A stretch of 64,000 nt of DNA from Arthrobacter pityocampae (lineage in GTDB: Bacteria; Actinomycetota; Actinomycetes; Actinomycetales; Micrococcaceae), in assembly GCF_002927275.1 (NCBI RefSeq), contig NZ_PRKW01000006.1, positions 62,001 through 126,000 on the forward strand, written 5' to 3'. This document shows positions 1 through 7,905 of this stretch, piece by piece. The position numbers and the translations under genes were made by a program. The notes under the pieces are model-generated. The model had not been told where the DNA came from. It did no database searches and was given only the letters and a program-made list of their open reading frames with translations. Positions within the stretch are counted from its first letter, which is position 1. Each line of letters starts with the position of its first letter.

Positions 1-1
1 C

Positions 2-433
2 TGCCTCATGCTCGAGATCACCGAGGACATGCTGATGGCCGACCCCGCCCATGCCGCCAAGATCCTCGCCCGCCTGCGCACCGCGGGCATCCAGATCTCG
101 ATCGACGACTTCGGGACCGGCTACAGCTCCCTGGCGTACCTGCGGGACCTCCCCGCCGATGAGCTCAAACTGGACCGCTCCTTCATCACGGTGATGCGCA
201 CCGATCCACGTGCAAGTGGGCTCGTGGGCTCGATCATCGTCCTCGCACACAGCCTCGACCTGCGGGTGGTGGCCGAGGGGGTCGACAACGAGGAGACCCT
301 CATGGAGCTGCGTGCGCTGGGGTGTGACGTGGCGCAGGGCTTCCACTTCGCCAAGCCCCTGCCGGCCGCGGAGGTGGCCCCCTGGATCACCCGGCATGCC
401 CCGATGTCCACGGCCCTGAGCGCTGCCGGTTGA
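2..433 (+). CDS. EAL-domain c-di-GMP phosphodiesterase, C-terminal part (5' end outside window)
   Basis: The reading frame is open from the window edge to a TGA, giving 143 residues that match the second half of an EAL domain. EAL enzymes hydrolyse cyclic di-GMP to pGpG, usually favouring motility. Visible motifs are the metal-site segments EITED and IDDFGTGYSSL, then LKLDRSFI with its Lys/Asp, and VVAEGVDN followed by the GCDVAQGFHFAKPLP tail typical of the family. All metal and catalytic residues expected in this half are present, so an active enzyme is likely, but the EAL signature itself and any GGDEF or sensor domain lie upstream of the window. It sits directly before the flagellar operon, consistent with a motility role (inference). 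Confidence 0.9.
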   Translation, partial: CLMLEITEDMLMADPAHAAKILARLRTAGIQISIDDFGTGYSSLAYLRDLPADELKLDRSFITVMRTDPRASGLVGSIIVLAHSLDLRVVAEGVDNEETLMELRALGCDVAQGFHFAKPLPAAEVAPWITRHAPMSTALSAAG

Positions 434-495
434 GCCCCTGCCGGTAGGGTGCGACGACGCGACCGGCCACATCCCCTTACATCGCGCCGGATACC

Positions 496-503
496 GCCGA
501 TAG
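496..503 (+). promoter_or_regulatory. possible sigma-28-type -10 element before flgN
   Basis: GCCGATAG lies 45 nt before the flgN GTG and matches 7 of 8 bases of the flagellar sigma factor -10 consensus GCCGATAA. The region expected to hold the -35 (TAAA) reads TTAC with a slightly long spacer, so the match is one-sided. The same seven-base core also occurs by chance before the phosphomannomutase gene near 31540. Treat as a weak candidate. Confidence 0.25.
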
Positions 504-548
504 TTCTCCCGGTTCCACCGTCCGTGGCACCGGAGAGGAGGAAGCACC

Positions 549-1046
549 GTGAGCGCCCAGAATCTGTCCGCCCTGCTCTGGCAGGAGCGTGAGCTGCTCG
601 AGCTCCTCGTCTTCAAGCTCGAGGAGGAACAGCTCCTCCTCACCTCCGGCCGGACCCGCTGGCTCCACCACGCCACCCGCGAAGTGGAGCAGGTCCTCGA
701 ACGGCTCCGCGACACAGGCCTCGCCCGCGCCGTGCACGCCTCCGGCGTGGCGGAGAGCTGGGGGATCGACGGCACCGCCACCCTCCGCGAACTGGCCGCA
801 GCCGCCCCCGACGAACCGTGGGGTGAGCTGCTGACCGCGCACCTCCAGGCGATGACGGTCCTCGTGGCGCAGATCGGTGCGTTGCGTGACAGCAACCAGC
901 ACTTCCTCAAGGCGGCCAGCCGGTCCGCCCAGGAGACCCTCGCGGGGATCGGCACCGGAGCGGGCACCTATGCCGCAGACGGCGCCGCGAGCCACGGCCA
1001 CCGCCGGGGCCACGCACAACCCACCCTCCTCGACAAGGACATGTAG
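549..1046 (+). CDS. flgN: FlgN-family flagellar export chaperone
   Basis: This 165-residue, mostly helical acidic protein has the length and position of FlgN, the cytosolic chaperone that protects the hook-associated proteins FlgK and FlgL and delivers them to the flagellar export gate. The first 55 residues (LLWQERELLELLVFKLEEEQ) form the conserved amphipathic helix of the FlgN family. The C-terminus is low complexity and His/Gly-rich, as in many FlgN tails. The start is a GTG preceded by GGAGAGGAGGAAG, a strong ribosome binding site. The predicted clients flgK and flgL follow directly, with flgK 7 nt downstream. The assignment rests on helix pattern and context more than strong sequence identity. 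Confidence 0.85.
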   Translation: MSAQNLSALLWQERELLELLVFKLEEEQLLLTSGRTRWLHHATREVEQVLERLRDTGLARAVHASGVAESWGIDGTATLRELAAAAPDEPWGELLTAHLQAMTVLVAQIGALRDSNQHFLKAASRSAQETLAGIGTGAGTYAADGAASHGHRRGHAQPTLLDKDM

Positions 1047-1053
1047 CGGGACC

Positions 1054-2439
1054 ATGAGCACATTCAGCGGACTCACCACGGCGTACTCAGGGCTCGCCGC
1101 AGCGCGGGCCGGCCTCGATGTCACCGGGCAGAACATCGCGAACGCCACCACCCAGGGGTACACCCGGCAGCGGCTCGAGACCGCGGCCACCGCCCCGGCC
1201 CGGCCGTCGCTCTTCACCACCGGCGTCCGCGCCGGCGAAGGCGTCCTCGCCACGGGCATCGCCCGGCTCGGCGACGCCCACCTGGAAGCACGCGTCCGCA
1301 TCACGGCGGGGGCCGCCGGATACACCGCGGTCCGCGCCCAGGCGTTCGCCACGCTCGAGGACGGGCTGCGGGAACCCGGCGCCCACGGAGTCTCCGCGTC
1401 CCTCCAGGACTTCTGGGCCGGCTGGCAGGAAGTCTCCAACGCACCCGAGAAGGGCGCTCCGGCGTCGACGCTCCTCGCCGCCGCAGGTCAGCTCACCTCC
1501 CGTATCGCCGCCGGCTACCGCGAGGTCGAGTCCCAGTGGGCCACCTCCCGCTCCACGGCCACCGGCCTCGTCACCGAGGTCAACGCCGCCGCCACGCAGG
1601 TCGCGGACCTGAACCGGCAGATCCGCTCCGCCGTCGCCGCGGGCACCTCCGCCAACGAGCTCGTGGACCGCCGCACCACCCTGACCTCGACGCTCGCCGC
1701 ACTGACCGGCGCCACGGTCCGCGACAACGCGAACGGCACGGCCGACGTCCTGGTGGCCGGGAGTGCCCTCGTCTCCGGCGTCACAGCCCGCGCCCTGCAG
1801 GTCACCGGACCCGCAGGGCTCGACGGCGCCGGGAGCGTCCAGGTCGAATGGGCGGACCTCCCCGGCGCATCCGCCGGCGTCGAGACCGGCGAACTCGCCG
1901 CGACCCTGTCCCTCCTCGCCCGCGCCGAGGACGGCGGGCCCCTCGCCCAGGCCGCCGCCGGGTACGACGCCTTCGCAACGACACTCGCCGAGAAGGTGAA
2001 CACCCTCCACACCGGCGCCGGCAAGGGCCCGTTCTTCGCCTACGATCCGGACCGCGCCGCGGCGTCCCTCGATGTGCTGCCGACCGGGCGCGACCAGCTC
2101 GCCGCCGGCGCCCCGGGCGCCAGCGGATTCGACGGCTCCGTGGCCCTGGCCATCTCGGAGATCGGTCAGGGCTCGGGATCGCCCGACGCCGCGTGGTCGG
2201 CGTTCGTCGTCGACCTCGGCGCCGCAGCGCGTACCGAGCTCCAGGGCAACGCCCTCGCCGAGGTCTCCGCCACCAGCGCCCTGCGGCAGCAGCTGGGTGC
2301 CACCTCGGTCAGCATGGATGAGGAACAGGTCAACCTGCTGCAGTACCAGCACGCCTATCAGGGCGCCGCGCGCGTGATGACGGCCGTCGACGAGATGCTC
2401 GACGTCCTCATCAACCGCATGGGAATCGTCGGACGCTAG
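1054..2439 (+). CDS. flgK: flagellar hook-associated protein 1
   Basis: FlgK (HAP1) forms the first hook-filament junction layer outside the cell. The 461-residue product carries the N-terminal rod/hook signature (GLDVTGQNIANATTQGYTRQ, residues about 19-38) and the C-terminal helix VNLLQYQHAYQGAARV followed by VDEMLDVLINRMG, the two halves of the coiled-coil core shared by axial proteins. The middle is a variable Ala/Gly-rich domain. It is short for a FlgK (often 450-650 residues) but both ends are complete. I chose the ATG at 1054 because it gives the canonical start MSTFSGL; the frame is open further upstream through flgN but that part does not resemble FlgK. It is exported without a Sec signal through the flagellar type III system. 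Confidence 0.95.
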   Translation: MSTFSGLTTAYSGLAAARAGLDVTGQNIANATTQGYTRQRLETAATAPARPSLFTTGVRAGEGVLATGIARLGDAHLEARVRITAGAAGYTAVRAQAFATLEDGLREPGAHGVSASLQDFWAGWQEVSNAPEKGAPASTLLAAAGQLTSRIAAGYREVESQWATSRSTATGLVTEVNAAATQVADLNRQIRSAVAAGTSANELVDRRTTLTSTLAALTGATVRDNANGTADVLVAGSALVSGVTARALQVTGPAGLDGAGSVQVEWADLPGASAGVETGELAATLSLLARAEDGGPLAQAAAGYDAFATTLAEKVNTLHTGAGKGPFFAYDPDRAAASLDVLPTGRDQLAAGAPGASGFDGSVALAISEIGQGSGSPDAAWSAFVVDLGAAARTELQGNALAEVSATSALRQQLGATSVSMDEEQVNLLQYQHAYQGAARVMTAVDEMLDVLINRMGIVGR

Positions 2440-2451
2440 GGAAAGGCCACC

Positions 2452-3327
2452 ATGATCACGCGCGTCACCAACCAGACCATGATGCAGGGAGCCCAGCGTT
2501 CACTGCAGCACAACCTCGCTCGGCTGTCAGAGCTGCAGGAGAAGGCATCCAGCCAGAAGGCGATCAGCCGCCCCTCCGACGACCCCGCAGCCGCCGGCGA
2601 AGCACTGCGCGTCCGCGGCGAGATCCGCGCGAACGAGCAGTACGCCCGGAACATCTCCAACGGCGAAGGCTGGCTCTCCCAGCTCGACAATGCGATGACG
2701 ACGTCCAAGCGCGCGCTCGACCGCGTCAACGACCTCACCCTGCAGGGCTCCAACTCGTCCCTGCCCCCGGCTGCGCGGGAGGCTCTCGCGCTCGACATCG
2801 AATCACTGCGCGGTGAACTCGCCGGCCAGGCGAACGCGACCTACGCCGGCCGGTTCCTGTTCGCAGGGAACACCGACGGATCCGCCGCGCTGCGCCCGGA
2901 TCTGACCTTCGAGGCCGGTGGGACGGTGGAGCGCAGGGTGGGCCCCGGGCAGACCGTGCGCGTCGACGCGAACGGCGCGGACGTCTTCGGCAGCGGCCCC
3001 ACCTCGGCGTTCGCTCTCCTGGACACCATCGCCGCGGACCTGCGCGAGGGCAAGGACGTGTCCGTCCACCTGGCCCCGCTCCAGCAGCGTATCCAGGCCG
3101 TCACCACCCAGCACAGCGAGATCGGCACCCGCCACGCGCGGCTGCTCGAAGCCAAGGACACCGTCGCCGACGCCTCGCTGGCCCTCGAAGGAGAACGCGC
3201 CACCGTGGAAGACATCGACCTCGCCTCCGTGATCCTGGACCTCAAGCTCCAGGAGACCGCCTACCAGAGCGCGCTCGCCGTCTCGGCCCGCGTCCTCCAG
3301 CCCTCCCTGATGGACTTCCTGCGATGA
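2452..3327 (+). CDS. flgL: flagellar hook-associated protein 3
   Basis: FlgL (HAP3) forms the second junction layer to which flagellin attaches. The 291-residue product starts MITRVTNQTMMQGAQRSL and has the flagellin-like N-terminal helix with the RPSDDPAAAGEALRVRGEI motif (about residues 43-61), then a LSQLDNAM segment, a short variable centre with FLFAGNTDGSA, and a C-terminal flagellin-type helix (EDIDLASVILDLKLQETAYQ). These features separate FlgL from flagellin. The ATG is 12 nt after flgK and is preceded by GGGAAAGG. Its stop overlaps the fliW start (ATGA), which suggests translational coupling. Confidence 0.95.
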   Translation: MITRVTNQTMMQGAQRSLQHNLARLSELQEKASSQKAISRPSDDPAAAGEALRVRGEIRANEQYARNISNGEGWLSQLDNAMTTSKRALDRVNDLTLQGSNSSLPPAAREALALDIESLRGELAGQANATYAGRFLFAGNTDGSAALRPDLTFEAGGTVERRVGPGQTVRVDANGADVFGSGPTSAFALLDTIAADLREGKDVSVHLAPLQQRIQAVTTQHSEIGTRHARLLEAKDTVADASLALEGERATVEDIDLASVILDLKLQETAYQSALAVSARVLQPSLMDFLR

Positions 3328-3695
3328 GGGCCGCGTTCGTCACCCCTCCCCCGGGGCTCGCACCGCTCACGGACTTCCACCTCGAGCAGGTGCAGGGCGC
3401 GGACGGGCTGTTCACCCTCACCGCGGCCCAGGACACGGGGGTGCGCCTGTTCCTTCTCGACGCCGCCACCTACGTGCCGCAGTACAGCCCACATTTCTCG
3501 GACGCGCAGCGTGGCGTCCTCGGGCCGGACGTCCCCGACGCCCACCTGTTCGTCGTCGCCAATCCCGGCCCCAGCGGGACGACCGTGAACCTGGCCGCCC
3601 CGATCGTCCTCGATCCGGTGACGGGACGCTGCGCACAGCTGATCCTCGAGGGAACCGACTACTCGCTCCGGGCGTCCCTGGCCCAGGCTGCCTGA
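3324..3695 (+). CDS. fliW: flagellar assembly factor FliW
   Basis: FliW is a small cytosolic protein that binds flagellin and, in its free form, inhibits the translational repressor CsrA, so linking flagellin synthesis to export. The 123-residue product has the FliW beta-barrel pattern: an N-terminal strand pair ending in LFTLTAAQDTGVRLFLLDA, the central LFVVANPGPSGTTVNLAAP motif and a C-terminal strand with LILEGTDYSLRASL. It overlaps flgL by 4 nt and is the last gene before a strong hairpin. In many bacteria csrA follows fliW directly; here the next gene is an unrelated convergent reductase, so a CsrA partner, if any, is encoded elsewhere. Confidence 0.93.
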   Translation: MRAAFVTPPPGLAPLTDFHLEQVQGADGLFTLTAAQDTGVRLFLLDAATYVPQYSPHFSDAQRGVLGPDVPDAHLFVVANPGPSGTTVNLAAPIVLDPVTGRCAQLILEGTDYSLRASLAQAA

Positions 3696-3713
3696 GACCG
3701 CCCGGCGACGACA

Positions 3714-3744
3714 GGAGCCGCCCGGCGATGCCGGGCGGCTCCTT
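3714..3744 (+). terminator. intrinsic terminator after fliW
   Basis: A perfect 13-bp stem (arms 3714-3726 and 3730-3742) with a 3-nt GAT loop ends in TT. It closes the flagellar operon and faces the convergent aldo/keto reductase gene, so it may work on both strands. Confidence 0.8.
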
Positions 3745-3828
3745 GGATGTCACGTCGTTGAATATTCGTGGCGGGTTCCGCCGTCGCATACCCACCACAC
3801 GTGCTCAGTGAGCACGCTGACGCGGAGG

Positions 3829-4668
3829 TTACGCGAAGTCGGCCGTCGCGGGGTCGGCGCCGATGCGGCCGGCCGCACCCTTGTCCAGCCCGTTGATGGC
3901 CTCGATGTCCTCGTCCTCGAGCTTCACGTCGAGGGACTCCCAGTTCTCGATGATGCGGGATTCCGTGACGGACTTCGGGATGACCACGTTGCCGAGCGCG
4001 AGGTGCCAGGCGAGGACGACCTGCGCGGGTGTGGCGTCACGCTTCTGCGCGATGTCCTGCAGCACGGCGTCGTCGAGCAGTCCCTTGCCGGAGCCGATGG
4101 GCGACCACGACTCGTGGAGGATGCCCTTCTCGGCCTCGAACGCACGGAGCTCGGACTGGTTCAGGTAGGGGTGCGTCTCCACCTGGTTGATGACGGGGAC
4201 CACGCCGGTGGCGTCGATGATCTCGGTCAGGGCCTCGATGGTGAAGTTCGAGACGCCGATGCTCTTGACGCGGCCCTGCTTCTGCAGCTCGATGAGCGCC
4301 TTCCACGTGTCCAGGTACTTGCCCTGCTTGGGCTGCAGCCAGTGGATGAGGTAGAGGTCGAGGGTCTCGAGGCCGAGACGCTCCATGGACTCCTCGAACG
4401 CCTTCAGCGTGCTCTCGTAGCCCTGGTCGGCGTTCCACAGCTTCGTGGTGATGAACATTTCGTCGTGGCTCAGGCCGGACGACGCGATGGCGCGGCCCAC
4501 GCCGGCTTCGTTCCCGTAGATCTTGGCGGTGTCGATGTGGCGGTAGCCGGCCTTGAAGGCCTTGCCGACGACGTCCTCGGCCACGTTGTCCTCGACCTGC
4601 CACACTCCGTACCCGAGCTGCGGGATCGTGTGGCCGTCGTTGAACGTAAGATTTGGTGATGTAGTCAT
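3829..4668 (-). CDS. aldo/keto reductase (AKR5-like)
   Basis: This is an NADPH-dependent cytosolic aldehyde/ketone reductase of the 2,5-diketo-gluconate reductase type. The 279-residue (beta/alpha)8-barrel shows the catalytic tetrad Asp46 and Tyr51 (GYRHIDTAKIYGNE), Lys76 (TTKLW) and His109 (LYLIHW), plus the cofactor-binding segment VVIPKSVTESRIIEN. The ATG at 4668 gives the usual family start (about ten residues before the first strand). A TTG five codons upstream is also open but has no better ribosome binding site. The physiological substrate cannot be read from sequence. It is monocistronic and convergent with the flagellar operon. Confidence 0.92.
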   Translation of the reverse strand: MTTSPNLTFNDGHTIPQLGYGVWQVEDNVAEDVVGKAFKAGYRHIDTAKIYGNEAGVGRAIASSGLSHDEMFITTKLWNADQGYESTLKAFEESMERLGLETLDLYLIHWLQPKQGKYLDTWKALIELQKQGRVKSIGVSNFTIEALTEIIDATGVVPVINQVETHPYLNQSELRAFEAEKGILHESWSPIGSGKGLLDDAVLQDIAQKRDATPAQVVLAWHLALGNVVIPKSVTESRIIENWESLDVKLEDEDIEAINGLDKGAAGRIGADPATADFA

Positions 4669-4786
4669 ATAGGCGGGAACCAAGGATGCAGCCCGTTTAT
4701 TTCGGTTCCCACCGACAACTATCAGCCGACATACTTTCGCAGGCCCTGGTGGCCGCGGCGATCGGCCCGGAGGACGGGGATGGGAC

Positions 4787-6631
4787 GTGCTCGACGACTA
4801 CGACGCCCGCGCCGCACTCCATGACGCCGCCTACCGGTATGCCTTCCGCCGCTCGCTCTCGGTGCGGCTCGCGACCTCCGCGGCACGGGAGGCCATCGAT
4901 TACCTGCACGCCGCCCCCGCTGCCGGTCTGCACGACCCGGGCGACCCGGCTGACCCCGCCGAGGGCGCAACGTCCGCCGCTGAGTCCGACCGCGTCGCCG
5001 TGCTCCGTGCAGCAAGGAGTGTCCTGCAGCGCTACCTCCCGACGACGCTGCCGCCCCGCGCTGTCGGTGACCCCGCCTTGCAGACCGCCCTCGCCGATCT
5101 GGCCCCCGCGGATCGTGAACTCCTCCTCCTGCACCACTGGGACGGCCTCCCGGTGGAGGACGCCGCCCGGCTGGCGGGCGGTAACCCCGGACGCCTCCCC
5201 GCCGTCGAGGCTGCCTGCGCGCAGGAGGTACGGCAGCGGGGTGCGTCGGCCGGTGACGCTGCGGCCGATCATGCGCCTGCCGGTGACACGACGACCGGTG
5301 GTGCGGCGGTCAGTGATGCTGCGGCCGGTGATGCTGTCCTGTCGACGACGCTGGCCGCCCTCCTCTCCGCAGCCGATCCCGCCGCAGCGATCTCCGTCGA
5401 GGACCTGGTCCGCAGCCGCCAGGCCCTGCCTGGAACCGCAACAGGTCCCGGGGCCGGGGTCCGGCCGGAGACCCGGGCCGTGACCACGCCGTCGATCGTG
5501 CCGTCGACCACCGGGCAGCAGCGCGTCACGACGGCCGCAGCGGGATCCGCACCCCTCGCGGCGGCCGGTGAAGGGCAGGTGGCCCCCTCCTCCCCCGGAA
5601 CCGCACCGGGGTCAGCCACTCCGATGCCGGCCCCCGACGCGCCGGACGACGTCCCCGCCGCGACCAGGGACTTCCCCCGCTTCCTCACGCGCCCCGGCGC
5701 TCCCGGTCGCAGGGCCCAGGTGGCCCTCGGAACCTTCTGCCTCCTCGCCGTCGTCGCAGGCCTGACCGCTGTCCTTTTCCCGCGGGCCGCGCCAGGCCCG
5801 GCCGGCGAGGCCGAGCGTCTGTTCGCCCTCGCCGACGTCGTCGCCGTCGTGTCGATCGCGGACCTGACACCCACGCAGGTCGACGGCGAACTGCGGATGC
5901 TGCAGGCCGCGGCGGTGGTGCAGATCGTGAAGGGCGACGCCGAGGAGAGCACCCTGACCATCGACGTCACCGGTCGGAGCACCCTCGAGCGCCCCTTCAG
6001 CCGGGATCTCTTCACGCCGGACCGGCTGATGTTCCTGGTGCGCGACGACGACGGCGTCCTCTCGCCGATCGAGGGGGACGCGTCGGTCCTGACCCTGATC
6101 GACCGCCGTTCCCCGGAAACGACGACGATCGCGGGAGACCCTGCACCGCTGCCGGACGCACTCCGCAACGCGATCGACGCCCTGCCCCTGGATGAACTCG
6201 CGCTCGACACGAACGGGACGGCCCCGGGGCTGGTGGCCGAGGATGCCGTCCTGGGCATCCGCCCGCCCGAGGACGACGACGTACAGAACCGCCCCCGCAA
6301 CCCGCTCGGCTCGTTCCGGGTCCTGCCCACGGCGGACGACCGGGCGTGCGCGGTCTTCGAGTACGACGGACGGTCGGTCCTCCTGCGCTGGCCCGAAGGG
6401 TTCTCGGCCTACGAGCGCACGGAGGTGCTGGCCTATCCGAACGGGGACCCCCGGCGCGGCCGGCAGGTGCTGACGGTCCTGAACGACCGCGGCTACCCGT
6501 ACGTGGACCACCAGCGGCAGGTCCCGTTCATCGGCGGCACACCGACCGGCCGGCGGGACGAGTGCGGTGGTGAGGAGCTCGAGGTGTGGGACATCGCCGT
6601 CGAACCCGGAACCACCCTGCTGACCTACTGA
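4787..6631 (+). CDS. membrane protein with degenerate ECF sigma-factor-like N-terminus and extracytoplasmic domain
   Basis: I do not recognise the whole protein. Residues 9-45 (ALHDAAYRYAFRRSLSVRLA) resemble sigma-70 region 2 and residues 97-147 (ALADLAPADRELLLLHHWDG and the following helix-turn-helix-like stretch) resemble region 4 of ECF sigma factors, both weakly. Residues 150-300 are an Ala/Gly/Pro/Thr-rich linker. Within it, LAALLSAADPAAA (189-201) resembles the opening of actinobacterial anti-sigma or sigma-associated membrane proteins. One transmembrane helix (311-331) precedes about 280 exported residues, including Cys residues near the C-terminus, without a domain I can name. The GTG start has GGAGGA 12 nt upstream. 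No separate sigma or anti-sigma gene is adjacent. The layout suggests a fused sigma/anti-sigma relic or a membrane-tethered regulator; this is inference. Confidence 0.6.
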   Translation: MLDDYDARAALHDAAYRYAFRRSLSVRLATSAAREAIDYLHAAPAAGLHDPGDPADPAEGATSAAESDRVAVLRAARSVLQRYLPTTLPPRAVGDPALQTALADLAPADRELLLLHHWDGLPVEDAARLAGGNPGRLPAVEAACAQEVRQRGASAGDAAADHAPAGDTTTGGAAVSDAAAGDAVLSTTLAALLSAADPAAAISVEDLVRSRQALPGTATGPGAGVRPETRAVTTPSIVPSTTGQQRVTTAAAGSAPLAAAGEGQVAPSSPGTAPGSATPMPAPDAPDDVPAATRDFPRFLTRPGAPGRRAQVALGTFCLLAVVAGLTAVLFPRAAPGPAGEAERLFALADVVAVVSIADLTPTQVDGELRMLQAAAVVQIVKGDAEESTLTIDVTGRSTLERPFSRDLFTPDRLMFLVRDDDGVLSPIEGDASVLTLIDRRSPETTTIAGDPAPLPDALRNAIDALPLDELALDTNGTAPGLVAEDAVLGIRPPEDDDVQNRPRNPLGSFRVLPTADDRACAVFEYDGRSVLLRWPEGFSAYERTEVLAYPNGDPRRGRQVLTVLNDRGYPYVDHQRQVPFIGGTPTGRRDECGGEELEVWDIAVEPGTTLLTY

Positions 6632-6639
6632 CGCCGGCC

Positions 6640-7095
6640 CTACCGGCCGCCCGGCATGGCCCGCTCGGCCTCCTCGACGTCCTCCGCTACGAGCTGCGCG
6701 CGACGCCGGACGTTGTCGAGCCCGGACGAGGCGACACCCCATCGTGCGCCGTCGAGCCTCGTCATCGCGGCTGCCTCCGCGGTCGTCGCGAGGGTGTTCC
6801 CGGCCCGGGACAGCGCCCGGTGCACCTGCAGGAGGGCCCCCGGAATATCGAGACCAGTACTCGGCGAGGACGCCTGGGCACTCACGCAGACCGCCCGCAC
6901 GCGCGGCAGCAAGGCACCGAGCTCGTCGGCGATCCCCACGAGTTCGTTGTAGACGTCATCGTCCTCGATGCCCTCGAGGATCTGGTGGTAGCGGTCCAGA
7001 CCGCGGCGGAAGCGGTCATGTGCGCGGCGCCAGACCCCGGTACCGAGCTCGGCGTCGTCCCTGCGACCCTGCCGGGCCGCTGCGAAGAGAGCCAT
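6640..7095 (-). CDS. conserved helical protein of unknown function, cotranscribed with bpa
   Basis: A 151-residue product with no signal peptide or membrane segment and no motif I recognise. It is predicted almost fully alpha-helical, with heptad-like stretches (YNELVGIADELGALLPRVRA and the C-terminal VRRRAQLVAEDVEEAERA), suggesting a small helical bundle. Its start lies 7 nt after the bpa stop on the same strand, so the two genes are probably one transcript and this one could act with the proteasome activator, though nothing in its sequence shows that. It converges on the preceding membrane-protein gene with 8 nt between stops. Confidence 0.7.
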   Translation of the reverse strand: MALFAAARQGRRDDAELGTGVWRRAHDRFRRGLDRYHQILEGIEDDDVYNELVGIADELGALLPRVRAVCVSAQASSPSTGLDIPGALLQVHRALSRAGNTLATTAEAAAMTRLDGARWGVASSGLDNVRRRAQLVAEDVEEAERAMPGGR

Positions 7096-7102
7096 CCGCC
7101 CG

Positions 7103-7786
7103 TTACAGGTACTGGCCGGGGCCGTGGCCCTCGGCCTGCTGCGACGCGGCCTGACGGCCGGGAGGGGTGCGCTTCGGTTCGCCGTCCTCGCCGATGACCA
7201 CCCCGGGGGCGATCACGGTGCCGGGCGGGAGCTCCCGGAGCTGGAGGCGGGCGGCCAGCTGCTGGTTGGCCATCTGCTGCGCCGCGAGCGCCGTCTGGAT
7301 GCCGTGGAAGAGGCCCTCGAGCCAGCCCACGAGCTGCGCCTGCGCGACGCGCAGCTCGGCGTCGGTGGGCACCGTGTCCTCGTCGAAGGGCAGATTGATG
7401 CGGTGCAGCTCCTCGACCAGCTCCGGTGCGAGGCCGTCCTCGAGCTCCCGCATCGAACGCTCGTGGATGGAGGCGAGGCGGGTGCGGCCGGCGTCGTCGA
7501 GCGGCGCACTGCGCACCTCCTCCAGCAGCTGCTTGAGCATGGTGCCGATCCGCATGACCTTGGCGGGTTCGTCGACGAGGTCCGCGAGCGACGTCGTGTG
7601 CCCGTCCGTCGATGCTGGGGTGCTCTCGCCCTCAGCCGGTGCACCACTGTCCGGGGCGGCGTCACCCGGAGCAGCGTCACCATGGGTAGCGCCGTCCGGG
7701 GCAGGTACGCCGGCGGACGCGAGCTGATCCGGGGCGTCCGCCGCGGGCACCGGAGCGGACGGACCGGCCGGCTGCTGTTCAGTCAT
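7103..7786 (-). CDS. bpa: bacterial proteasome activator (Bpa/PafE, DUF2587)
   Basis: Bpa forms a dodecameric ring that opens the 20S proteasome gate without ATP and feeds in unfolded substrates, a role known from mycobacteria (PafE). The 227-residue product has an N-terminal disordered Ala/Pro/Asp-rich stretch (about 1-64), then the four-helix DUF2587 core (PAKVMRIGTMLKQLLEEVRS, LVEELHRINLPFD, VGWLEGLFHGIQTALAAQQM), a conserved LPPGTVIAPGV segment and the C-terminal GQYL tetrapeptide that docks into proteasome alpha-subunit pockets. The ATG at 7786 is chosen because the sequence upstream is not conserved-like. Proteasome genes (prcA/B, mpa, pafA) are not in this window. Confidence 0.95.
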   Translation of the reverse strand: MTEQQPAGPSAPVPAADAPDQLASAGVPAPDGATHGDAAPGDAAPDSGAPAEGESTPASTDGHTTSLADLVDEPAKVMRIGTMLKQLLEEVRSAPLDDAGRTRLASIHERSMRELEDGLAPELVEELHRINLPFDEDTVPTDAELRVAQAQLVGWLEGLFHGIQTALAAQQMANQQLAARLQLRELPPGTVIAPGVVIGEDGEPKRTPPGRQAASQQAEGHGPGQYL

Positions 7787-7905
7787 CCCGCTATGCTCCC
7801 ACAACCGTCGTGGGCCGGGCAGATCAGGGCCCACCCGCGGACCGGCGCCGCGTCACGGCGCGACATCCGGTGTGGCCCTCCGGATGCGCGAAGCCCCGGG
7901 GCAGG

